Source: Henningerozyma blattae CBS 6284 (lineage: Eukaryota > Ascomycota > Saccharomycetes > Saccharomycetales > Saccharomycetaceae). Taken from it: a stretch of DNA of 64,000 nt. Position numbers and translations under genes: made by a program. Below are positions 53,269 through 63,329 of this stretch, one piece after another. The notes below the pieces were generated by a model. That model made no database searches, was not told the origin of the DNA, and saw only the letters and a list, made by a program, of their open reading frames with translations. The DNA lies in assembly GCF_000315915.1 (NCBI RefSeq), contig NC_020194.1, positions 1-64,000 of the forward strand. The letters are read 5' to 3'. Numbering within the stretch: position 1 is the first letter of the stretch; every line of letters starts with the position of its first letter.

Positions 53269-54750
53269 CTACTTCATCTCTGACTCCTTCCATTGTTCAT
53301 ACCAGCTTGGTTTATATGGGATAACTTGAACTTGACCTTCATCAGTATCTATATGAAATGCGGGAGGAGTGTCACTTGTAGAGTCTGTTTCAAAAATTTG
53401 TTTGAAATATTCAGTCCTTAATAATGCTAGGCCAATATCATCACAATATGTAATTAATGAGCCAGATGCTCTATTTTTCTTTCTTATTTGGTTTGCTGCC
53501 GGAGGAGTCTCTTTGCCCTTAGTAAATGGTGAAGGTGTTAGGACAGTAGATGAAGGAGTTGTATTTGGAGTTATATTACTTTGAATAGGCATATATTTGC
53601 CTTCTTCTATTTTGACAGATTTTAATCTTTCTTGATTTATGAGCTTTACTGAAACTAATCTTTTCCTCAATATGCCTGTAGAAAAGGTTCTTGATGTTAA
53701 TTCTTGACCTAGATAACAGCCTTTTTGATTGCTGATGGTATTCTTGAAATAATCAAAATTTAACTCTAGCGGTAAGAGAGTTTCAATATTATAATCATTA
53801 CAGCCATCCAATAATCCGTTAGAATATCTCAATTTCTTAAATTTCATAGGTGATACTTTTTCGATAACAAATTCAAATGGAAATTGATTCAAATTGATTT
53901 TTTTACTAATATTTTCAATGATATTATGGGTCAATAGGCGAAAGAGTTGCCCTTCTTCGTTGTTCGACTCTTTGGCAGCTTCGTTACGTCTTTCAACATA
54001 AAGTCCCTTGATATCTTCATTGGCAATAGATGGAAATAAAGAATTAATTATACTTTGCATAAAATTGTTGGCTTCCTCTGGTGAATGAGTCATGGTACTT
54101 GGAATCAAAAGGTTAGATAACCATGGATTCAACTGTTCACTATTGCCATATTTAGGAAATTTAATCATTAGATCCCACGTTTTTAAGGAATTATTGTCCA
54201 GTGGTTTAATTTTAATCTTACTGCCCAATTTATGATTAGCAAATAATTTTAATAAAGTATCGGTAATTTCAGAATCGAACTCAATTAAATAATTCGGATA
54301 CTTATATTTCTTATTGGAACTCTCTATATCAAAGGCACTTGGAGTTGGATAGATGATGATATCCGTGATTAATTTTCCATATCGGTTCAAAATACTCGAA
54401 TAGCTGCCAAACCTAGATATATAATCGTTATCATATCCAGACTCATAATATAACCCCCAATTCAAAAGTTTATAATCAAATCTTAAATCATCATGCAATT
54501 TGTTCGGAATTTTTTCCAAATCTGAAATTGTCGTTAAATTTTTCTTCTTGAAATAGGGTAATAACTTAGTAGTAACTAGCCCATTTAAGAAAGTCAGAGA
54601 ATCAGGGCCTTTGATTTCGATATAAGACTTATCTGGAACTTCAGTGAATTGAAATAGACCTTTCTCAAGAATTGTAGAACTAAATCGCTTACAAGGAGAA
54701 TATAGTTGAGACTTATTGATACTTATAGCAGCCTTGGTAGTTTTCAGCAT
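53269..54750 (-). CDS. IBA57: Mitochondrial iron-sulfur assembly factor Iba57 (Caf17)
   Basis: A 493-residue mitochondrial matrix protein needed, with Isa1/Isa2, for maturing [4Fe-4S] enzymes such as aconitase and lipoate synthase; S. cerevisiae Iba57 is 497. The N-terminus (MLKTTKAAISINKSQLYSPC) is basic and Ser/Thr-rich, as a presequence. The folate-binding GcvT-like fold shows IKGPDSLTFLNGLVTTKL near residue 47 and the diagnostic KGCYLGQELTSRT near 343-355 with the conserved Cys. A Thr/Pro-rich insert follows at about 390-420. It lies between RPS5 and JHD2, matching YJR122W. Confidence 0.96.
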   Translation of the reverse strand: MLKTTKAAISINKSQLYSPCKRFSSTILEKGLFQFTEVPDKSYIEIKGPDSLTFLNGLVTTKLLPYFKKKNLTTISDLEKIPNKLHDDLRFDYKLLNWGLYYESGYDNDYISRFGSYSSILNRYGKLITDIIIYPTPSAFDIESSNKKYKYPNYLIEFDSEITDTLLKLFANHKLGSKIKIKPLDNNSLKTWDLMIKFPKYGNSEQLNPWLSNLLIPSTMTHSPEEANNFMQSIINSLFPSIANEDIKGLYVERRNEAAKESNNEEGQLFRLLTHNIIENISKKINLNQFPFEFVIEKVSPMKFKKLRYSNGLLDGCNDYNIETLLPLELNFDYFKNTISNQKGCYLGQELTSRTFSTGILRKRLVSVKLINQERLKSVKIEEGKYMPIQSNITPNTTPSSTVLTPSPFTKGKETPPAANQIRKKNRASGSLITYCDDIGLALLRTEYFKQIFETDSTSDTPPAFHIDTDEGQVQVIPYKPSWYEQWKESEMK

Positions 54751-55045
54751 TATTATTCCACCTCAAATGATTGATATATTTGCTTTGTTATTTGAGTATA
54801 TTTCTTGGTACTTTCAATTATGTGGAATAGTCGTAAAAAAAATAAAGAATGAATTTAGTTTAAATTTAAACTTGGAAGTAGTGCTATTGCAATGAAAGGA
54901 AGTTTGATGCCAATACCATTAGGTGAAATTTCCTTTCTTTGGTAACCCTTTGAAATTTCTATAGCAAGTCTTCATATGGATTTGCCTTAGTAATATACAT
55001 GATTAATTAAGCAAATCTTAACTTTAGACGGATTTTAAGTAGGAG

Positions 55046-55053
55046 TCACGTGA
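55046..55053. promoter_or_regulatory. Cbf1-type palindrome TCACGTGA
   Basis: A perfect E-box palindrome about 297 bp upstream of IBA57 and 610 bp upstream of JHD2. Cbf1 sites occur in respiratory and sulfur gene promoters, which suits an iron-sulfur factor. This is inferred. Confidence 0.45.
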
Positions 55054-55496
55054 ATAGGAAAAATGGAAGCAAAATAGTTAAATAAATTTGTAAATAATAC
55101 CCTATTAAGAATAAGTATGGTTATTGGATCCAGTGTCTTTTTAAGTCTTAATCGGAGAAAATACATATTGGCAAAAACTGTTGTAAAAAATATTTCATTA
55201 AAAAGGCTCTCTTGCTTAAAAGCAAATTCCAGATTCCTATATTTTCAGATCTCATATAACCATATTAATAAGAGAAATAGCAAATGGAAAAAAATAGAAA
55301 GGAAAGTCATATACGGAAGGTAACCAATGAAAAACAAAAGCTCCTTCAAAGCAGGTTGTTAAACAGTTTGTTTTTATAAACTAGTACCATTTTCCAGAGG
55401 TGCGGGATAATTATAAGCCTCCCCAAATTTCTCAATAATTCACTTAATTAGAGTAGATATATCCATAGAGAAAAGTATAAATTTTGGTACAATTTC

Positions 55497-55527
55497 ACAA
55501 AATGTAAACGTAAGTTTTACATTTTGT
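55497..55527. repeat. Perfect 12-bp inverted repeat upstream of JHD2
   Basis: ACAAAATGTAAA and its exact reverse complement TTTACATTTTGT flank a 7-nt spacer (CGTAAGT). It ends about 135 bp before the JHD2 start. It could be a hairpin in the 5' leader or a palindromic protein site. Confidence 0.8.
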
Positions 55528-55661
55528 CAAAAAGACATAATTGTAATTCACTTCAGAATAATTGATTTCATGTCATTCGCTACGAACCACTCATCGCCAT
55601 TAATATAGGGTGCTTCGGTTCACAAATATCCCGGAGTTTTCACTCTCACAAAGGTTATTTA

Positions 55662-58076
55662 ATGGCATCCCATAAAATATCTGATGAAACAACGAAAGAG
55701 AGTGCTTTCTTAACACACTCAAACTTGTTACAGCCAATACCCACTAAGCGCCATATGGAAGAAATTCCTGTTTTTTATCCTACAGAAGAGGAGTTCAATA
55801 ATCCTCTTCATTTCATAGCAAGTGACAAAGTTCAACAAAAAGGTAACAAATATGGTATGATTAAAATCGTACCTCCAAAATCCTTCAACCCAAAGTTAAA
55901 TATCGATAAAAAAAGTTTTAAATTCGATGTACGCCTTCAAAACTTATTTGAATTGGATTTATTAAATCGGTCTAGGTTAATGTTTGCAAAGCAGCTGGAT
56001 ATTTATCATCGATCTCTTCCACATCAGCCTGACACCAAGATTAGTATAGACAGCAAGGTCATAATTAAAGAATCTAAGAAAACTATATATCTATATAATC
56101 TTTATGTCAGCTTAATTAAGTTGAATAACCTACATTTGAGAACTCATCCTTCGGATTTGGACCCCAATAAAAGTTTAAAATTGTTTGATCCCAAATTGCT
56201 TCGCAAGAGCAATCCAGAAAGTAAAATAATTTGGGAAGAACTGTCCCAACAATTTAATTGTAAGCCTACTGAGCTGTACAATGTCTACTTGGATCATTTA
56301 TCCTCTTTTTATAATCATATTTATGGATTAACAAATGGGATTCTTAACAAGGATTGCTTGGTATTTGATGAATATCCAAAATCATTATTAAGTGACTCCG
56401 AAGACTCAGAAGGAGAAGCATCAGAGGATTCTAGTGACGAAAATACTAATCCTTGTTTGGTATGCTTAAAGAATAATAAACCCTCTAGGCTTTTATTGTG
56501 CGATTTTTGCAATAAGCCTTACCATACTTTTTGTTTAAGTCCACCTATTGAAATTATTCCAAAAGGAGAATGGTTTTGTAATAATTGTATTATTGGTAAT
56601 GGGTTTTATGGATTTAAACATGAAAAGAGCCAAGTCTCTTTACAAGATTTTCAAGCTGAAGCATTACAATTTCAAAAACAGTACAATCCAAAAGATTTAA
56701 ATCAATTGGAAAAGGAGTTTTGGGATTTGATTAGTGCTTCTCCAAACGATTTAAAATCTCAAAAAGATATTACACAGTTTATTACCAAATACGGAGCAGA
56801 TATTCATGATGAAAATGTTCTAACTGGTTTTCCTACGCTAGATCATGTTCCATCTAACTTAAGTAGTGCAGAATATAAATCTTTCTTAAGATATTGTACT
56901 CATCCCATGAATTTGAAAAACTTACCATTTGCAGATGGATCACTCTTATCGTTGACGAAATCAATTCAATCTACTCAAAATGATAAAGATGTATACTCTA
57001 ATATTTCAGGAGTCACGATTCCATGGTTGTATGCAGGATCGTTATTTTCTACTTTTTGTTGGCATCTTGAAGATCAATACACTTTAAGTATAAACTATCA
57101 ACATGAAGGAGCTCCAAAAATTTGGTATAGTATTCCTGATTATGAATGTGATAAATTTAAAAAACTTTTATTTAATTTAACTCCAGACTATTTTATTAAA
57201 CAACCGGACTTGTTAAGCCAACTTATTACTCAAATTTCACCTTATTCGGACATTTTTAAAGATTCGGGAATTAAATGTTTTAAAGCAATACAGCATCCTA
57301 ATGAATATATTATCACGTTACCAAAATGTTTTCATGCTGGTTTTAATTCAGGATTTAATATCAATGAGGCTGTAAATTTTACTTTGCCCACTTGGTTACC
57401 TTATGGGTTTCAATCCATAAAAGATTATAAGTTAATTAAAAAGGATTGTATTCTTGATATTATTGGTTTTTTAATTGACGTATTATCGAATTTTGATAGT
57501 CTTTCAAATCAAAAATTAGATATTGACGAATCATTCATTAAAAATTGTTTCAACTACTTCTTAAAGTATTATAATCTAGAAAAATCTAGAATCAGCAAAT
57601 TACCCTTTTCGTTATTAAACAAGCAATATTTACTTGTAAGTTCACCTCCAACCTCTGCTACAAAAGAATCTAAAAATAATGAATCCAATTCGAACAAATG
57701 CCTTCATTCACGTCCAAATCAAGAAATTATTAATGAGATATTGTGTAAAGAATGTAAAACAATATGTTCGTTAGCATTCATTGCACACTCAAAAAGTGAT
57801 CAAACGATTAAAAGAAGAAAAATCACTACTAATAGATTTTTAACCTCTTCAAGAAATTTTGAAATATATTGTTTAGAAGACTATATCAAAAAATTTATTC
57901 AACATACTATTGGTCTAGGTGATCAAATACAGCACCCTATATCAACTAACAAGAAAAGAAATCCGATAGAAATTCCAGAAATTAGTACGCATAGAGATGA
58001 TTTGATATTAGTTCGAGATTGGGACAAATTAAACAGTTTAATTTCAGATATTTCTTCATCTGTGAGATCTATTTAA
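55662..58076 (+). CDS. JHD2: JmjC histone H3K4 demethylase Jhd2
   Basis: An 804-residue KDM5-type nuclear demethylase removing methyl groups from H3K4 with Fe(II) and 2-oxoglutarate; S. cerevisiae Jhd2 is 728. Domain order: JmjN at about 34-75 (IPVFYPTEEEFNNPLHFI), an acidic Ser-rich stretch near 245-258, a PHD finger at about 263-307 (CLVC, CDFC, HTFC, CNNC), and the JmjC domain at about 445-590 with iron ligands His468 and Glu470 (FCWHLED) and the third His near 558 (KCFHAGFNSG). A Cys-rich segment follows (CLHS ... LCKECKTICS), the C5HC2-type finger of KDM5 enzymes in reduced form. Position next to IBA57 fits YJR119C. Confidence 0.97.
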   Translation: MASHKISDETTKESAFLTHSNLLQPIPTKRHMEEIPVFYPTEEEFNNPLHFIASDKVQQKGNKYGMIKIVPPKSFNPKLNIDKKSFKFDVRLQNLFELDLLNRSRLMFAKQLDIYHRSLPHQPDTKISIDSKVIIKESKKTIYLYNLYVSLIKLNNLHLRTHPSDLDPNKSLKLFDPKLLRKSNPESKIIWEELSQQFNCKPTELYNVYLDHLSSFYNHIYGLTNGILNKDCLVFDEYPKSLLSDSEDSEGEASEDSSDENTNPCLVCLKNNKPSRLLLCDFCNKPYHTFCLSPPIEIIPKGEWFCNNCIIGNGFYGFKHEKSQVSLQDFQAEALQFQKQYNPKDLNQLEKEFWDLISASPNDLKSQKDITQFITKYGADIHDENVLTGFPTLDHVPSNLSSAEYKSFLRYCTHPMNLKNLPFADGSLLSLTKSIQSTQNDKDVYSNISGVTIPWLYAGSLFSTFCWHLEDQYTLSINYQHEGAPKIWYSIPDYECDKFKKLLFNLTPDYFIKQPDLLSQLITQISPYSDIFKDSGIKCFKAIQHPNEYIITLPKCFHAGFNSGFNINEAVNFTLPTWLPYGFQSIKDYKLIKKDCILDIIGFLIDVLSNFDSLSNQKLDIDESFIKNCFNYFLKYYNLEKSRISKLPFSLLNKQYLLVSSPPTSATKESKNNESNSNKCLHSRPNQEIINEILCKECKTICSLAFIAHSKSDQTIKRRKITTNRFLTSSRNFEIYCLEDYIKKFIQHTIGLGDQIQHPISTNKKRNPIEIPEISTHRDDLILVRDWDKLNSLISDISSSVRSI

Positions 58077-58457
58077 TTCCAAACAAGTTGCCAAGAGTTT
58101 TTCCCGCAAAATATCATTTTCAATTTATAGTATTCTTGTTTTATATTCATTTTATTCCATTGTTTCCCACATTATTTTAGTCTTTTGTGACGCCGATTAT
58201 TTTTTCAGGTGAAATTTTCACTATTCACACGAACGTCGTATATGTCCGATGAGGCAACTTTTTTTAAATTTTAACAAATTCTAAATTAATCATGAAGGTT
58301 ATTATAATTTGAATGAAATAATATTAAATAATGAGCTCTTTGTATTGTAATAACTTTGTATTTGTTTGTTTTCATTTAAGTATTTATATTAATTCTAATT
58401 AGTTTTTTTAACAGAAAATTTTACTCCGTACCATAGTCGTTGAAATTATTCTTAATC
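58077..58457. other. Intergenic region between JHD2 and ADO1
   Basis: JHD2 3' flank and ADO1 promoter. It is AT-rich with no recognised motif or gene. Confidence 0.55.
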
Positions 58458-59480
58458 ATGTCGACACCAAAATTGCTTTGTTTAGGTAATCCATTATTAG
58501 ATATCCAAGCTACTACCACTAAGGAATATTTGGACCAATATTCGCTAAAATCCAATGATGCCATTTTGGTTGATGCTGCATCTGGTGATGAAAAAATGAA
58601 AATTTTCGACGAAATCTTAAACTTCGACGATGTTGTATTCGTTGCCGGTGGTGCTGCTCAAAACACCGCTAGAGGTGCTGCCTATGTCTTAGGTGAAGGC
58701 CAAGTCGGTTACTTCGGTTGTGTTGGTGAAGATAAATTTTCTGCTAAACTACTAGCTGAAAATGATGCTGCAGGTTTGATTTCTTTATATCAAGTTGAAA
58801 AATCACATGGTACTGGTAAATGTGCTGCTTTAATCACTGGTCATGACAGATCTTTGGTCACTGATTTGGGTGCTGCTAACCATTTTAAACCAGAACATTT
58901 AACTAAACATTGGAGTCAAGTCGAAGCCGCTAACTTATTTTATATTGGTGGTTTCCATTTAACTGTTTCTCCAGAAGCTATTATCAAATTAGGTAAGCAC
59001 GCTCAAGAAACTGGTAAGCCATTTGTATTAAACTTAAGTGCCCCATTTATTCCTCAATTCTTCAAATCCGCTCTAGAAGAAGTTTTACCATACACTACTG
59101 TTGTTATTGCCAATGAAACAGAAGCTGCAGCTTATGCGGAATCTTTCGGTCTAACTTGTGACAAGGAAGATCTTGCTGCGATTGCTAAACATATTGTTGG
59201 TGCATCTAAGACTAGAACAGTTATTTTTACACATGGGTTGGAACCAACTATCGTTGTTTCAGCTGAATCTACCAAGAGTTTTGCCGTTAAGCCAATTGAT
59301 AAGAAGAAGATTGTTGATACTAATGGTGCTGGTGATGCTTTTGCTGGTGGTTTCATGGCTGGTTTAGCTTTAGATAAAACCTTAGATACCGCTATTGATA
59401 TGGGTCAATGGTTAGCTGCCTTATCTATTCAAGAAGTTGGTCCATCTTATCCAAAGGAAAAAATTCCATACGAAGCTTAA
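58458..59480 (+). CDS. ADO1: Adenosine kinase
   Basis: A 340-residue PfkB-family cytosolic kinase converting adenosine and ATP to AMP and ADP. It clears adenosine released by the methyl cycle and so sustains S-adenosylmethionine use. Seen: N-terminal LGNPLLDIQA, the substrate-site motif VAGGAAQNTARGAAYVLG, GKCAALITGHDRSLVTDLGAAN, and the C-terminal PfkB signature DTNGAGDAFAGGFMAG with catalytic Asp at about 292. The start is the ATG at 58458, which gives the S. cerevisiae length; the upstream in-frame TTG at 58440 is not used. ADO1 and the next gene are inverted as a block relative to the YJR order. Confidence 0.98.
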   Translation: MSTPKLLCLGNPLLDIQATTTKEYLDQYSLKSNDAILVDAASGDEKMKIFDEILNFDDVVFVAGGAAQNTARGAAYVLGEGQVGYFGCVGEDKFSAKLLAENDAAGLISLYQVEKSHGTGKCAALITGHDRSLVTDLGAANHFKPEHLTKHWSQVEAANLFYIGGFHLTVSPEAIIKLGKHAQETGKPFVLNLSAPFIPQFFKSALEEVLPYTTVVIANETEAAAYAESFGLTCDKEDLAAIAKHIVGASKTRTVIFTHGLEPTIVVSAESTKSFAVKPIDKKKIVDTNGAGDAFAGGFMAGLALDKTLDTAIDMGQWLAALSIQEVGPSYPKEKIPYEA

Positions 59481-59969
59481 AGAATTTTGTATGTGAAATT
59501 CTAATGGCAAGCATGCATTTTTTGTACAAAAAAATCGTAGATAATTATATTAAAGTTCAATAATTTTTAAGGATTTTTTAACTTGTAAAAATAATATACT
59601 ATCTTAATAATGCAATTCTAAAAATTTTGCTTACTTTTTCTTCTCATAACAGCAGCCTCGTTTTTTCTCTCGATATAATAGTTACGTCGGTATCGATTTT
59701 TATTAAGGCAGCTTTAGTTTTGTGACAGCAATTCAAAAAAAATCAAGAAAAAAAATAATTAATAAAAAAATTATTAGAAAAATATTCAACAAGAAGCAGA
59801 AGTTTAATAATAGGCATAGTAAGGAGAAGGTGTCATATTTACATATAATAATAATCTCGCAAGATTTTTGAGATATTTTATTATCCTTTGAAGTCAAAAA
59901 AATTAAAGTATATTTTAGGCAATAAAAACCCCACCCACAATATAGAACATTAGTTCTAAAGAAGCTTTA
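59481..59969. other. Intergenic region between ADO1 and the lipase gene
   Basis: A-tract-rich DNA without a recognised gene or strong regulatory motif. Confidence 0.55.
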
Positions 59970-61142
59970 ATGAACTTCCTACGACTACTGACTCCATTGG
60001 GTCTATTTCTATTGTTAATGTATGGAATACTGAGTAGGATGGTATCTGAAGAAGAATATGCCCTTCAGATCTCGGAGAATTCCTATAATCTCGAAAGTTA
60101 CGAGGATGATGTTAATAATAATATATATCCCACTGAAATATTGCAAGACAATGAGTTAGAACCTAAACATTATATACCTCCAGATTTTTATATATCTGAT
60201 TATGATTATGCGAAACTTGTTTATTTTAGCAAGTGCTGTGGTCTGTCTAATTGTATTGGAGAGCACGGTTTAAGGGAAGGTTTAAGTTTAAATGAAGGGG
60301 CTTGCCCTTCCTATATTAACTTTTGCTACGATGAAAATGTCAACCCTACTGTAAGTAGGACAAGAATAGAATTAATAATGGAAGCAGATAAAGGAGAGCT
60401 GGGGACTGGCTATGTTATGGTCGATCATGGAAGGAAGGTGATCGTAATAGCTTTTAGAGGTTCATCGACAAGACAAGATTGGTATAGTGATTTTGAAATA
60501 TATCCGACCAGATATGTTCCTGGTTCTATGTCAGAATATATTGATTTAATTAGAAGCGGCAAAATTAGACCTTGTAAAGGTTGCAAGATGCATCGAGGAT
60601 TTTATAGATTTAAGCAATCTTTAGGAAAACATTTCTTAAGGAAAGTTGAAAAAATATTTGCAATCTACTCTGATTATAATCTCGTTGTAACTGGTCACTC
60701 ATTAGGTGCTGCAATAGCAAGTATGTTAGGAATTGAATTAAAATTAAAAGGTTATAATCCTCTAGTGTTAACATACGCTACTCCAAAAATGTTTAATAAA
60801 GAAATGAAAGAATGGGTGAATGAGTTATTTAATATTAAAAAGATACATGATAAAAACTTAAAAAGAAATAGATTAGACTTAAAAGGGGGGTATTATAGAG
60901 TAATTCATACAGGGGATTATATACCAATGCTGCCACCAAAATTTGAGGAGGCAGGATTAGAAATCTTCATTAAAAAACTTGAACTGCCTCACTTGGTTGG
61001 GGATTTAGAATATAGAGGTATCGAAAAGACAATAATAGACGGAAGATTGCCTGGATATGCTGCAACAAATGCGAATAAATGGTTGCATACAGATGAGCAT
61101 CGGTCATATTTTATATCCATCCAAGGTTGCAAAAATTTCTAA
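59970..61142 (+). CDS. LIH1: Class 3 lipase, LIH1/YJR107W type
   Basis: A 390-residue alpha/beta hydrolase. The N-terminus has a single hydrophobic segment (about residues 4-22), a signal peptide or membrane anchor. The lipase-3 core shows IAFRGSSTRQDWYSDFE at about 160-176 (oxyanion region) and the nucleophile elbow GHSLG at 242-246 with Ser244. A later Asp (HTGDYIPMLPP) and His near the end are candidates to complete the triad. Several Cys pairs before the core (CCGLSNC, CKGCK) suggest disulfides and a secretory location. The S. cerevisiae counterpart is 328 residues and described as a putative lipase. It lies beside ADO1 as in the YJR105W-YJR107W region. Confidence 0.88.
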   Translation: MNFLRLLTPLGLFLLLMYGILSRMVSEEEYALQISENSYNLESYEDDVNNNIYPTEILQDNELEPKHYIPPDFYISDYDYAKLVYFSKCCGLSNCIGEHGLREGLSLNEGACPSYINFCYDENVNPTVSRTRIELIMEADKGELGTGYVMVDHGRKVIVIAFRGSSTRQDWYSDFEIYPTRYVPGSMSEYIDLIRSGKIRPCKGCKMHRGFYRFKQSLGKHFLRKVEKIFAIYSDYNLVVTGHSLGAAIASMLGIELKLKGYNPLVLTYATPKMFNKEMKEWVNELFNIKKIHDKNLKRNRLDLKGGYYRVIHTGDYIPMLPPKFEEAGLEIFIKKLELPHLVGDLEYRGIEKTIIDGRLPGYAATNANKWLHTDEHRSYFISIQGCKNF

Positions 61143-61496
61143 AATCTTCTTCTTAGCATGAATCTACATATAAATATCATTTTATATATCTATTTTTATT
61201 TCTTATTTTCTGGTAGAATATTATATATCTAACCAACCAATGAATTAATTTTGATGATTATTGTACTTTTATACATATAAAATGACTAACCAGTCTTTTG
61301 TTGAAGAAAAAATGGTAAAGAAAAACGTTAATTATTGATTAAATAAATTGAATAATATATTGTATATATTAAACGTATATATTGAACATATACTTGAAAT
61401 TATTATTCAATGATAAATAATGATGGTGAAATGAAAATGAAGTGAACTGAAGTAAAATGAATAATATGAAGATGAAGTGCATGATATTTTTTATTT
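61143..61496. other. Convergent intergenic region lipase / GPA2
   Basis: AT-rich 3' flanks of two converging genes; nothing else is seen. Confidence 0.55.
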
Positions 61497-62466
61497 TTAT
61501 AAGACACCTGAAGCCTTTAAAGAATTTTCTAAAATTGTTTCCTTTATAGCAGCAAACACTAATTTGATATTAGAAGTATCTGTAGCTTGAGTAACATGAG
61601 GGTAAATCGTTAAATTTGATCTATTTAATTTCATAAACCTCCATAATATATATTTAGTTGCCTTATTAATATCATTACCACCAGTGTAATCAGGGAAAAA
61701 TTTGTTCAAAGGGATCTTTGATAATTTCTCAGCAAATAAATCAATTTTATTTAGGAATAATACCACAGACGATCTGGAAAACCACCTACTATTGATGATG
61801 TTATCGAACAAAACCAAAGATTCTTGGAATCTATTTTGCGCATTATCTTCCATCAAGAACTGATCATATTCGGATAGTGAGACGCAAAAAATGACCATTG
61901 TTACATTATTAAAGCAATGAATCCATTGTTTACGTTCTGATCTTTGGCCGCCTACATCAAATACGTGCATTTTAAAATTGGAGCCCATGTCAACAACAGT
62001 ATCAAGAACACCTGAAGTTTGTTTTCTCAATCGTAAAATATCTTGATCAGATGGAATAAAGTTTTTCTTTGAAATTCTTGAAATATGGTGTAAAAAGTAA
62101 GGTGCTGAATCCATTAAATAGAATTTATTTCTATCTGGGCCATTTATCAGTTGTTTAGTTTCAGGTAAATGCCATATTTTGTATAATGTAACGTAATACT
62201 CTCTGGGGAATTGATTTACCTTTGACATTTTTAACTTATTTTCCCTTGCATAATCCAAGAAGCGTTTTATTTGATTTTTAGTTAATTGTGAACGTTTATT
62301 ATGATGATCTGTAGGATTATCCTTTGTATTGGAAACATCTTTATTTTCATTTATGGCATCCTCCTCCGTGTTAGATTGAGTTTTTACATTAATTTCTGAA
62401 TTTGTTATCGTATTTATTTTTGTATTTTCCGATCGTTCAGATTCTAACTCCTCTTCTATTTCTCCT

Positions 62467-62498
<32 letters not shown>

Positions 62499-63329
62499 TT
62501 CCTCTTCCTCTTCTTCCTCTTCTTCCTCTTCTTCCTCTTCTTCCTCTTCTTCTTCGTCATCTTCTTCAGATTGGCTAGAATTTTTTTCTGACATTTTTTT
62601 AGTATTTGAATTTTTAATTTTTTTCTTTGAAGTAATTTTTAAAAATAAAGTCTTTATATGTATATCATCTTTATCACCGAATTTCCTTAATGCATTAATT
62701 AAATCTTGGCCAATCTCTAATAGATTATCGTATATGCAAGCTCTATAATGAATTCTTTCATCAATAGAAAATCCATTTTGATGTATAATTTTTAATTGTC
62801 TTAGAATAGTTGATTTACCACTTTCACCTGCACCTAATAGCAGTACTTTTACTTCTTCATTTGAGTCATTTGAATCTTGGAAATTTATAGAGGTAGGTAT
62901 GGAACTATCCAAAGCATTATTACTATTAATATTACTGTTCCTATCACTTATATTATTATTATTATTAAATTCATTTATATCATTATTGTTATTGCTATTG
63001 GTATTATTGGTACTATTATTATTCTTATGGTAGTTATTCATTATATTTGAATTATTTGTTTTCGTATTATTGCTTGTTGAAGTGGTTATGTTATCGTTAT
63101 GGTTTTTATTATCATTATAAATATGGGAATTGTCATTAGTAGTATTATCATTGTAACTTGTAGTTTTCGACGTTGGGTTATTATTCGCCGTATTCTTATG
63201 TGAAGAGTTGTGTTTTGTTGTGGAAGATTTTGTCCTACTTCTTGCTGTAGTAGTCTCTGTTCTTGTATCCTTTCTATTGACTGAATCATATCTCGGAGTA
63301 TCATCCTCTTTCGAACCACATAACCCCAT
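61497..63329 (-). CDS. GPA2: G-protein alpha subunit Gpa2 (nutrient/cAMP signalling)
   Basis: A 610-residue G-alpha, which in S. cerevisiae couples the glucose receptor Gpr1 to adenylate cyclase. The start is the ATG at 63329, giving MGLCGSKE with myristoylation Gly2 and palmitoylation Cys4; the in-frame TTG 47 codons upstream is spurious. An Asn/Ser/Thr-rich N-terminal region of about 150 residues precedes the P-loop GAGESGKST (about 166-174). Switch I keeps the catalytic Arg (LRLRKQTSGV), switch II is DVGGQRSERK near 460, and NKIDLF lies near 527. The C-terminus ETILENSLKASGVL resembles Gpa2 rather than Gpa1. The helical domain contains a roughly 130-residue insertion with a long Glu run. 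S. cerevisiae Gpa2 is 449 residues. Confidence 0.95.
62460..62570 (-). repeat. Poly-Glu coding microsatellite in GPA2 (GAA/GAG)
   Basis: An almost pure TTC/CTC run on the plus strand encodes about 35 glutamates (residues about 254-290) inside the G-alpha helical domain. Length polymorphism is likely. Confidence 0.85.

Larger units (their letters stand above)
54751..55661. other. Divergent promoter region IBA57 / JHD2
   Basis: It contains a palindromic TCACGTGA (55046-55053, Cbf1-type) about 300 bp from IBA57, and a perfect 12-bp inverted repeat at 55497-55527. A 68-codon frame at 55117-55323 is basic and unrecognisable and is not called. Confidence 0.6.

Noticed and set aside
55117..55323. 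68-codon frame in the IBA57-JHD2 promoter
   Set aside because: Basic, no recognisable motif, and AT-rich noncoding-like composition.
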